A stretch of DNA of 64,000 nt. Origin: Lytechinus pictus (lineage: Eukaryota; Echinodermata; Echinoidea; Temnopleuroida; Toxopneustidae). The notes under the pieces were generated by a model. It was given only the letters and a program-made list of their open reading frames with translations. It searched no databases and was not told the origin of the DNA. The position numbers were made by a program, and so were the translations under genes. Positions 10,000-19,438 of this stretch are shown here, one piece after another (position 1 is the stretch's first letter; each line of letters starts with the position of its first letter). The stretch covers positions 27,465,501 to 27,529,500 of the forward strand of contig NC_087257.1 in assembly GCF_037042905.1 (NCBI RefSeq). The letters run 5' to 3'.

Positions 10000-12895
10000 C
10001 AAATTCAGCCCGCGCTACGCGCTCGAAATATTTGATTAATGAGGTATGCATCCTCTGCTTCAATCCCACATGTAAGTGTTAGTGTTTTTCAAGTGAACAT
10101 ACATAGGCCGATCCAAGGGGCAAAGATTTTGCCCCCCCCCCCCATGGTGGCGCAAAAAGGGGTAAGAAACAGAAAAAAGGAAGAGAAAAGGGACAAGCAA
10201 TTAGAATAGGAATTATACCTTAGTCCTTCTTAAGTCAGTATATAAAAAAAATTGAGCTCGCACTTCGCGCTGGCATCAATAAATTGTTTAGTCATATACG
10301 CATCCCGACCTTACAGTTTTTTATGCGAACGAGAGGCACAAGCTGAAAATATTTGATATTCTAACCTGACAACTGAAAATGTATTTTTCATTTCATCATT
10401 ATAAAAGTTTTCAGCTAGCGCTTCGCGGTCGCATTCATTTCTTAATAGATATGCATCGTGTTCATCATAACAACTACTAACATAGGCCGATCGAGGCGGC
10501 CCGAGGGCAACCTCCCCCCTATTGACAGAGCAAATACATTGTGAAAAACGGGGAAAGAAAAAAAGGGGAAAGAAAGGAGAAAAAAGAAAACGAAACATAA
10601 AAGGAGGAAGACGAGTGAATAAAATAAGGTCAGGAGAAGACTTGGAAAACAATTTTTTTTAAATATTTAATGTCACTATATTAAAGTTTCACTCGCGCAT
10701 CGCGCTCGCATTGCCTGTTCGATGAGATACATATCTTGTTCAATAGGCTGATATGTAGTTTAAATTATCAAGTCTTGATATCAATATACAAAACATAATT
10801 CAGCTCGGACATCGATCTTTCATTATTTTGTTTTATTTACCAATTTATGTTTTTAAGTGCTCTGGAAAATGTCCGTTTTATGGTTTGAATCAACATTTGC
10901 AACATTTTGTGCGCTCGCACTATTTGCCAAGTAGGCCTACCTATTGTCTTTTTATATTTCATATAAGATTCTCTAAATATACCTTTTCAGGTGTCTCGAT
11001 TGTAAAAAAATAATAAAGGCCTATGAGCCAGCGCTGTGCGCTCGCATTTTGATTGGTGAGTTATGTATACCTATATATTAATTCTATAACAAACTACTTA
11101 AATCTCCCCATTAAAAAATTCCGGATCGCAATTTGCACTCGCATTATTTGCTTAAAAATATATCAACCAATGAATCCTATTCATGATTACAAAAATACTT
11201 AAAATATCCAGTTTTCAGGCCTCATGCACTGTCAACAAATTTCACACACTCATTAGGCTTAACAGATTAATAAATATAAAATAAAATTTGTATGAATGCA
11301 TAATAACTAAATTGTCCCTTTTTCAGAAATAAATATCAACAAGTTTTAGGAAAAGAAATAGAAGATAGTCATCATTCTTATCTGATGAAAAAATGTCCTT
11401 AGGCCTAAAATGTCTCGATCCTAGGTCAAATAAATAATAAAATATCAGCTCGCGCTTCGCGCTCGCATTATTTATATAGTGCTATCACATTTCCCTATAT
11501 ACATAGTGCTGTAAACAGTGCTTAAATTCTGTCTAACTCTAAAACACGCACACGCACGTTTTTGAGATACAAAGCTTGATCTTATTCAAAACGTGCTAAA
11601 ACTATCCAGTTTCGAATCAGAATATCAAAAAAATTTTGCTCGCGCTTTCCGCTCGCAATATTATTGTAAGAAGATACCAAAAATTACCCACCCTTTTTCA
11701 TGATTGACAAACATGAATCGAATTTCCCATTGGGGGATTTGAAATCTCATCTTTTTAGGTTGGAATATCAAAAATGTTCAGCTCGCGCTTCGCGCTTGCA
11801 TTATTTAATCGTTGAAATATGTATCGTCTTAATGGCTAATTGCAAAACATCCTTAACAAGTCCCTTTTCGACCAGGCCAGAACGAATATTTAACATTTCT
11901 GCTCGCGCTTCGCGCTCGTGGTAATTCTCTGGTTACATACGCGTCCTGTTCAGGTTCACAAACATTGCCCAAAATGTTCAATTTTCAGGACAAAATACAT
12001 GAAATTTAATTTGTAGATTACATAGGGCTTAAGAGATTATTACACATTTATGTTGCTTATAAAGTAAAGCTAGGAAATGACTGTTAGGACATGGGCGTTT
12101 TGCCCCCCCCCCCAAAAAAAAAGAGAGAATCAAGACTAAGAAAAAAATAGAGAGAAAAGGAAAGGGATTAGGATGAAATATAATATTATTTTCCAAATAT
12201 GTCAAAATCTATCACAACCTTTTTTTTTGTAATAAAATGTCAGCATATTTGCTTGCTCGCTTCGCTCACTGGCAACTTCTTATCAATTTTATGCGATACA
12301 CCATATCGAGCCCCCTCGAAATTGTTGGCTCATTACGGGCACTGGGACAACCCCTTCAAAGAAACAAAAAAAAATCAACTTTGAGCGGCCGATCGGGGAA
12401 AATATGGGTGAAAAAATGGCCCCTCACCCTGTTGGCGAAAGCTGGGTCCGCCCCTGACTTAGGCTTTCAGGATATAATACATGAAAAATCTATTTAAAAA
12501 AAAACAGATCGCGCTTCGTGTTCTCATTATTTATTTAGGCCTTGTGAGATACCTCAATTTGTTTTTAAGAATGAAATCTCAGATTTTCTTTGACGTCTAC
12601 CCCCCATCATTTCATTTATTTTTTTTAACTTGGTGCCCTCGCCACTCCCCCCCCCCCCCGTGCACCCATGCTGAATAAATACGCCACTGATAAGGAGAAT
12701 TAGTCGATTGCTTCGAGATTGCATTATTCTCAAGAGGTTATCATTAATATTATTGAAGGGTATTCTAACACAACAGTACAGAAACTACAGCTCCCGTTCA
12801 CACAATATTCTAGTAGGGCCTACTCTGGTTAGAAGTTAAACCAAATTGAACCCCCCCCCCCCCAAATCGCTCGTGCTTCGCGCTCCCATTGATAT
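10000..12895. repeat. spaced GCTCGCGCTTCGCGCTCG motifs
   Basis: At least a dozen copies of a GC-rich motif close to AGCTCGCGCTTCGCGCTCGC recur at about 10006, 10254, 10417, 10690, 10910, 11020, 11124, 11445, 11638, 11779, 11900, 12507 and 12870. Each is followed by ATTATTT-like sequence and often by ATACATATCxTGTTCA. They look like decayed units of 100-350 bp inside the hAT-like element. Confidence 0.8.
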
Positions 12896-13340
12896 TACAT
12901 TATATATTCATGGATTTTTTTTTCTCAAGAACACATGAAAAAGTGGTCTTTGTGTTTTTTTTAATGTGATTATAAGATAATTCAAAATCCATTTAAGGCA
13001 CTTAAGTTAGCCTGGCCGGGAGGGAGTGGGCGCCATTTTTCGAAAAGTACACATATGGGCGCCAAAAATCAGGTCAAATTTGGTCCCCTCCCTCCCCACG
13101 AAATCCCGGATCCGCGCCTGGGTTCTATAACAATAACCAAATTAGGGCAATCACCCCCTGACAACTACTTCAAGAAAAATATTATCCCCATATTTTTACC
13201 GCCGGGGACTGATACCCCCCCGGAAATTTACCCTCCAGACAATTACCCCGGATAATTACCCCTAGTACGGAGCTTTGAAAATGCCATCAACGTGACGACA
13301 TGGCGTGGTACTTTATCTTGCCATGTCTTAATCAATCATT

Positions 13341-13653
13341 GGAGGCGGAAGGCAAAAAATTTAGGGGGGTCCACCTAAAATTTTGGGATGGACACAGGTA
13401 AAAAATTTGACAAGCAAATCAACCAAAATTTATAAGAAGGACCACCAAAATTTTTTGACAAGAAAAAAAAGGTTATCAACCAAAATTAGGGGGGGGAGGC
13501 AAAAAGATTTAGGGGGGTCCATCTCAATTTAGGGGGGGACGTAGAAAACAAATTGACAAGCAAAAAATAAGGTTCTCAACTAAAAATCTAGGGGGGACCG
13601 TCCCCCACCTCGAATTTAGGGGGGAAAGGTCCCCCCCCCCCGCTTCCGCCGCC
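13341..13653. repeat. small element with GC-rich ends inside the foldback centre
   Basis: GGAGGCGGAAGG at one end and CTTCCGCCGCC at the other are near-inverted. The interior is several copies of AATTTAGGGGGG with AAAATTTGACAAG. No clear target duplication was seen, so the boundaries are approximate. Confidence 0.5.
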
Positions 13654-14170
13654 TAAGTAATTAATACGCTTATTATTTCGACAAAGCGATATATTCTATC
13701 TTAATTGTCAAGTCGATATGTTCACATGGCGAGATATGAAGTGTACAAGTCCCGGCGAGAATCCCCATATATCGCTATATGTTGACATGTAACTTATTTA
13801 AGTCGACTTGGCAAGATAAAATGTCCCGCCATGTTGACATATAACTTTTTATAAGTGGCATAATAACGTATCGCGCCATGCGGACATAATAAGCTTATTT
13901 AGTCGACATGGCAAGATAAGGTATCTCGCCATGTCATCAAGTCGATGGCATTTTAGAGGCTCCGTATGGCGTCTAGAGGGTAAATTTCCGGGGGGGGGGT
14001 AACAGTCCCTGACGATAAAAATATGGGGATAATATTTTCCTTGAAGTAGATGTCAGGGGGCGATTGTCCTTTGGGTCATCGTTATAGAACCCCATGGACT
14101 CGTATCATTGACCTTTTGACCTCTTGATGGCATTGGATCTCACTATATCCTGATCATAATTTTACACACA

Positions 14171-14265
14171 CCGCGGACTATCGGACCCGCGGTCTATCGG
14201 ACCCGCGGTCTATCGGACCCGCGGACTATCGGACCCGCGGTCTATCGGACCCGCGGTCTATCGGG
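14171..14265. repeat. 16-bp tandem array, right arm
   Basis: About six copies of the inverse unit GGACCCGCGGTCTATC, mirroring 8557-8663. Confidence 0.95.
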
Positions 14266-14281
14266 CTGTAACCCGTTAAAT

Positions 14282-14345
14282 TACTAGATCTGGGCGCAAA
14301 GTGGTTGTGAGAATGTGGGGTTAAAATGAATTAAATTCCCTAACC
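14282..14345 (-). mobile_element. LINE-type endonuclease remnant (upstream half)
   Basis: On the - strand this reads HILTTTLRPDLVI up to the foldback junction, and the frame continues at 8535 downward with REDQKEIIITELTIP. RPD is the expected first half of the PD-(D/E)xK motif, so the two flanks were once one sequence. Confidence 0.6.
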
Positions 14346-14866
14346 TGCATTGCTTCGATACGTACATGAATTTTTATTTCGATCTTGTTCAAAATACTTG
14401 GAAATGGGGACCCCTAGTTTTATATTAACAATGCATAATTTTGAAACTGATAACCTTGCTTTTCGTACCCGACGTTCATTGATTTTAAAGCATTAATGAC
14501 TGTAATTTACTTGAACTATTATTACCAGTCCAATAGTATGTTTACCATAAAATAAAAAATTTTAAGTCTTACTCATATGTTGCTTTTATATATATAATAT
14601 ATATATATATTGTTCTCTTCACCCATTTCTTTACAATATTTGAATAAAAGAGTTGCCAAAGCTGTTGTACATGTATAACTTCACACATTTGTATACTTTC
14701 TCCCATGTACTGTATCAAAGCAATAGCTTTGATCCAGCTGAGGCATGGCGGCTTGTCATTGTTCAATACCCACCTTCACCCGACAAAGGAAATCATAATT
14801 GGTATAGTGTCGAAAATCTGTCTATCTGACGGTCAATCGGATCGGGGTCGCCCTAGCCACTAACCC
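14346..14866. other. no gene; AT microsatellite
   Basis: Includes (AT)n at about 14585-14610, followed by TTGTTCTCTTCACCCATTTC, a stretch that recurs exactly at about 15195-15215. Confidence 0.5.
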
Positions 14867-15118
14867 GTCTCTGTGGTCTAGTGGTTAAGGAATAACTTAA
14901 TTATAGCATTACTAGGACAGTACTTGAACTGAATGATGATCCTAAGCACTGTTTGAAGACATTGAAATTTGTGAGATATTTCCTATTTTTAGCAAGCGCC
15001 ATGAGCGCCCAGCTGAGGCGGATACCGGCGCTATACAAGAACCCATCATCATCATCATCATCATCATAATGCACCGGCGTTCAAAGCTGGGGGCCCGGGT
15101 TCGATTCCCGGCAGAGAC
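14867..15118 (+). mobile_element. tRNA-like SINE head interrupted by a retroelement tail
   Basis: GTCTCTG (14867-14873) pairs over 7 bp with CAGAGAC (15112-15118). A box-like GTGGTCTAGTGGTTAAGG follows the first, and B box GGTTCGATTCC precedes the second. Between them, about 14891-15067 is a foreign piece ending in GGCGCTATACAAGAACCC and (CAT)n, the type of tail seen on L2-like LINEs and their SINEs. The anticodon arm can be drawn from CCGGC/GCTGG with loop GTTCAAA. It is not a functional tRNA gene as it stands. Confidence 0.6.
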
Positions 15119-15336
15119 ATTGTTTCGGCATCACAAATTTTTCCAATGGGTAGATATAGCTATGGGGAACATTGTTTTAAGCTACGCCTACCATTGTTCT
15201 CTTCACCCATTTCTTTGCTATATATATATATGTATATATATATTTTTTCTTATTCTCCTTCGTATAATTTTAAAAATGTTATTGTATACCAAAATTATTA
15301 TTGTTTCATGTAAAATTATGTATGTGTTGTATTCTT

Positions 15337-15442
15337 GGATGTCATCTTACAAGTCCAGGTCGGGGTTGAAAGCCTGCGGGCTACAGTAATCTGTTTTACT
15401 TTTTCCCTTCCCAGGCAACCTGGGCTTGTACGGTAGACATCC
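15337..15442. repeat. inverted repeat, 23-bp arms
   Basis: GGATGTC...ACAAGTCCAGG at the left and CCTGGGCTTGT...GACATCC at the right are near-complementary. Probably the 3' region of a retroelement, since TTGAAATGCCGAATAAAATG and a simple repeat follow. Confidence 0.5.
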
Positions 15443-15691
15443 TTGTTTCTTCCCTCTTTGTACTCAGGTATTTGCTTTGTTGAAATGCCGAATAAAATGA
15501 TGATGAAGGCAATAATAATAATAATTATATGTATATATATTTACGCTTTGCGTTTTGCACACTGCGTTTCTTGATGCTTGTTTACATACAAATTCATCAT
15601 TTCCTGATGAAGCCCTATGGGCGAAAATTTGATCTAATTTTTCTCTCTACGGTTGTTATTATTAACTTTTCGTTCTTTTTTTTATTCTTGT

Positions 15692-15693
<2 letters not shown>

Positions 15694-15728
<35 letters not shown>

Positions 15729-15754
15729 GCCTTTATGTGTGTGTGTGTGTGTGT
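15694..15754. repeat. (TA)n and (TG)n microsatellites
   Basis: About 16 TA units followed after 8 bp by about 10 GT units. Confidence 0.95.
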
Positions 15755-16497
15755 CCGTGTGTCAAATTTCCCCGGTTCGGCTTCAAATATATTTGAGATG
15801 AAAGCATCGTCGATTTCCACATTTATTACTACACAAGACATTTTAATGTTAAGTATCATTATGCTTATTTTACTACTTCGATTCTCTGCTTTTAACCACA
15901 AGGCTATAAAAATGTACATACATAAAACGGAATGTCAGATCTAGCTATAGGATTGAATGACATTATTTATTTTCTTAAATATAGACTATGATTCGAAAGA
16001 AATGTGTAAACAAACAAGAAAAAAAAATTTAGCCACAAGTATCAGAGCTATCGTTTAATATTTTCATATCACTTCAACTGACGAATACGTTACATACATG
16101 AGCATATTACAGAGAGCACCACAGAACAAAAGAAAGATCCACTCGATGTTAAATCAAACAATGAAGCAGACCATGATATTATCCCATCACCCCATTTTCT
16201 TTTGTGAACTTCGAGTAAAATAAAAGGCTTTTAATTTTAAATCGTTAGACAGGCTGCTTTCTGTGCCTTTTCTTCATATTGCCTTTATAGTCATTATATA
16301 AGGCTCACTTTTCACACCATGTTTCATTGACCACCCCCTTCTCATCCGTTCCTAAGCCCTTCATATCAGGCGTCAGTTAAATTCAATTTCCCAAGCACCC
16401 CATTCGCAGAGGGCCATCTAGTTCTTCAGCCCCTGATTTCATAGCACCCATTCCCAATCCGAGGGGACAACTACAATATCTGACATACCACGAGTTT
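15755..16497. other. intergenic, nothing recognised
   Basis: No gene, RNA or repeat family supported. Confidence 0.5.
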
Positions 16498-16500
16498 TTA

Positions 16501-17190
16501 CAGTGTGAACGCACTGTGGGAAGCACTGTAAACGCACTGTGGGACACACTGTGAACGCACTGTGGGACACACTGTGAACGCAGTGTGGGACACACTTTAC
16601 ACACTGAACACTTAGGGGCACACTGTGAACACAATCAATGTTGGATACACTGTGAACACACAGAGGCACAATGTGAACACACTGTCGGACACACTGAACG
16701 CACTGTGAACACACAGGGTACACTGTGAACACACTGTTGGATACAATGTGAACACACTGTTGGATACACTGTGAACACACTTTGAAAACACTGTACACAC
16801 TGTGAAAACACTTTACACACTGTGAACACACTGTGGGACACACTGTGAACACACTGTGGGACACACTGAACGCACTGTGAACACACAGGGGTACACTGTG
16901 AACACACTGTTGGATACACTGTGAACACACAGAGGCACAATGTGAACACACTGTTGGATACACTGTGAACACACAGAGGCACAATGTGAACACACTGTGG
17001 GACACACTGAGCGCACTGTGAACACTGAGGGGCACACTGTGAACACACTGTTGGATACACTGTGAACACACAGAGGCACAATGTGAACACAATGTTGGAT
17101 ACACTGTGAACACACAGAGGCACAATGTGAACACACTGTTGGATACACTTTGAACACACTGTGGGACACACCGTGAACACACTGACTCAC
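16501..17190. repeat. CACTGTGAACA minisatellite, about 690 bp
   Basis: Two basic units of about 21-23 bp (such as ACTGTGGGACACACTGTGAAC, and one containing ACACAGAGGCACAATGTG) are joined into a higher-order repeat of about 44 bp in the middle. The unit contains no stop in any - strand frame, so several overlapping Cys/Val/Ser-rich frames of 60-264 codons run across it. They show no promoter, splice or homology support. Confidence 0.95.
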
Positions 17191-18185
17191 TGTGAAAACA
17201 TTTCCGTTTCCATTTTTGTTTCCATTCTCTCAATCCCCCTCTTTATTCATCTTTGATAGTAAACAATTGCGGATACAGTGCCCCAAACCTCTTATGAACG
17301 CCAGTGGATTTATACACTATCTAAATATAAAGGTATATATTATTTTTCATTTCGAAAACTAAATTCAACATAATAGTTAATACACTTAGTTATTTTACAA
17401 GAAAGTATGTTGAAAGATGTATGAGAGCGAAGCGACCGAGTGCATGTAAAATTGATTTTATTATTTTTTGCAAAATGATTTAGAAGGTCAGTCATCCCGT
17501 GTCATCCTCTTTCTCTCTTATTGAATTTCTTTCAGATTATACCAAAATATGAATATTACATATTTTCACTCCGGGGGTGGGGGGTGGGGGAGTGGTTTCC
17601 TCGGCCATGGTGAATACTGACAAAAAATTATGGAAAGCAAACATGTTCTATAGATCTCTACCTCTTCGCAATACGTTTCTTTTGGGAGGAATGGAGAATT
17701 CAGGCGGCCACCTGAATTCTCAATTCCTCCTAAAGTCTAAAGGGGATCTAACCCCTTTTGCAAACTCTTCTGAAGAGCTTATTTCTTAAAGAGGTTAGAT
17801 TTAGTTTTCATAAAATTTAATTTTTTTTTGGTCTCAATTTGTAGATTTTTAGACGTTCTGATGAACCCAAACAGTGAGTAAAATGGCAAAGAAAAATCAC
17901 CTTTTTTTCAATAGGGGTTGGATCCATTCCAGTTTGTTTGCAAAAGGTGATAGATCCACAATGGAAAAAAATATTTAAAACATATGAAGACAGGCAGATT
18001 TCTTTCATGATACCAATTTTTATGTTCACATGGTAGGGTAGTATATCATGAGAATTACTTTCTCATAAAAAATTGCAATATGGGATAATAATAAAAAATA
18101 TATTTATCGGATAGGTCTAAAGTGGATCTAATCTGTTTTGAAAACAAACTATTCATTTTGTGAAAACAGTTATGCACAACGCTAT
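17191..18185. other. intergenic with a strong hairpin
   Basis: No gene supported. It contains the hairpin at 17685-17730. Confidence 0.5.
17685..17730. repeat. 20-bp-arm hairpin
   Basis: GGAGGAATGGAGAATTCAGG is followed by a 6-base loop CGGCCA and the reverse complement with one mismatch. Short and isolated; origin unknown. Confidence 0.85.
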
Positions 18186-18640
18186 ATTAGGTGGTCTGAT
18201 GATGTCACAATCCCCACTTTCATTTTTCTTATGTTATTACGTGAAATCATACTTATTTCCTATGTTTTCATACATGTGTGTATGATATGTCCCCCTATTT
18301 AATAAAATATGTTTTGGAAATTTTTTATCTACTGAGTATGTTATGTTTTATTTTATATGAATACCTTATGCATTAAATCACTGTTCAATCCATTTTTTTA
18401 GTTATTGGAGGACAAAATTTGAATAACATAATTTCATATAATAAAATACAAAATAACAAGTGGGGATATGACATCATTTAAAATATCGTGAAGAGATGCT
18501 AGAACTGTTACACCGAAATCGTGTAAATCTAATGTCATAACTTTGCAACTCCGTGTCCAATTTTGATCATATTTTCAGTGTTCAGTTTGTCTGATTTTTT
18601 CTATTCAAATTATACTATTTTCATCCTGAAGTAGGGCCTA
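18186..18640. repeat. foldback MITE, family B copy 2
   Basis: Starts with ATTAGGTGGTCTGATGATG, has an inverse AGTGGGGATATGACATCAT near 18465, and shares the downstream tail with the copy at 4171-4620. Confidence 0.65.
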
Positions 18641-18780
18641 CCCCTTTAATTAAGTACTTTGAATATGTGATATTTCTCATACTCACTTATAATGACTTAT
18701 AATGCATGTCAAGTTTATAAGCGCAGGGATAACTGGTGAGCATAGAACCAAACGACCAACCGGGCATGATGGCTCAGTGG

Positions 18781-18836
<56 letters not shown>

Positions 18837-18895
18837 TTATATATATCCTATATATATATATATCCTATATATATTATCTCCTATATATACTTATT
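18781..18895. repeat. (TA)n-rich microsatellite
   Basis: Long TATATA runs with CCTATATATA interruptions. Confidence 0.9.
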
Positions 18896-19270
18896 ATAAT
18901 ATTATCTCTATCTGGGATCAAATTTTGAAATATGACCCAATTTTATACAACTGACAGGTATAACTTTAAGACGACTGATATTTCCAGAAGAGCTGGTAAA
19001 AAGCCTATGATTGATCCAGGATTTAAAAAGTTGGGTCTCGCGGGGCGGGCCATAAAAAATTATAACAACGTACACCCCCCCCCCCTCTAAAAAATGGAAG
19101 GAAACTCCTTTCAGAATTGGACTCAGATCCATCAGCAAAATAGATAATCCCATTGTAAACTGATATATTAAAAAAGAGATCTTTCCTGCTAAAATTAAAA
19201 GCCTTCAGTTGTGTACACGTTGAACCCATTGAACCCCCGTGTCTTATTTTGCCCCGCCCATAAAAAAATA

Positions 19271-19290
19271 TCACGTGATGAGTCATGTGA
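19271..19290. promoter_or_regulatory. CLEAR/M-box-like E-box pair upstream of GLB1
   Basis: The palindrome TCACGTGA at 19271-19278 is followed by GTCATGTGA at 19282-19290, 95-102 bp before the GLB1 start codon. TFEB/MITF-family factors bind (G)TCACGTGA(C) at promoters of lysosomal genes, GLB1 among them in mammals. Binding here is inferred from sequence alone. Confidence 0.5.
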
Positions 19291-19372
19291 GCAGCTCGTT
19301 CGCGATTGAGAATAAAAAAGGACGAATCCGAAAAACTTTCATTTACAGACAAATTCTGGTTGATTTTGGAAA

Positions 19373-19438
19373 ATGGGAGGATTTAAAGCATATATATCGA
19401 AATTACTAGTATGCATGGCAGTACTGGCTGTGAAACAG
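19373..19438 (+). CDS. GLB1: GLB1 exon 1, signal peptide
   Basis: ATG in a good context (AAAATGG) starts a 22-residue hydrophobic leader containing [10 protein letters not shown] and ends at CAG|GTAAGA in phase 0, matching exon 2. The choice is supported by the leader, the exact phase and the upstream E-boxes; no transcript evidence is available. Intron 1 is 6.65 kb. Confidence 0.8.

Larger units (their letters stand above)
8746..13120. mobile_element. non-autonomous hAT-like DNA transposon, 4375 bp
   Basis: The left end reads CAGGTGCGGATCC and the right end GGATCCGCGCCTG, inverted with one mismatch. GGTTCTAT is duplicated exactly on both sides (8738-8745 and 13121-13128), and the uninterrupted host sequence (GGTTCTATAAC) is present in the opposite arm of the foldback element. 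An 8-bp duplication and CAGG termini fit the hAT superfamily. The interior has a purine-only tract, repeated CGCGCTTCGCGCTCG motifs and scraps of similar termini (for example about 10100, 10490 and 12415), so it probably contains older nested elements. No transposase frame is present. Confidence 0.85.
8546..14271. mobile_element. TU-like foldback transposon, interrupted by a hAT-like element
   Basis: Two inverted arms of about 400 bp face each other: 8546-8745 plus 13129 to about 13330 on the left, and about 13900-14271 on the right. Each arm begins with a tandem array of a 16-bp unit, continues with GTGTAAAATTATGATCA, GTTCTATAAC, ATATTATCCCCATA and GGAAATTTACCCTC, and ends in repeated ACATGGC-type words. 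CCCGTTAAAT occurs on both outer sides (8536-8545 and 14272-14281), consistent with a target duplication of 7-10 bp. Without the inserted 4375 bp and its duplicated 8 bp the element is about 1.34 kb. Long arms made of short outer tandem repeats resemble the TU family described from sea urchin. No transposase is visible. Confidence 0.85.

Noticed and set aside
15068-15118. Functional tRNA gene
   Set aside because: Only the anticodon and T arms are here; the D arm is 177 bp away across a retroelement tail.
16439-17233. 264-codon Cys-rich - strand frame
   Set aside because: It is a translation of a minisatellite that is open in all three - strand frames; there are no gene signals.
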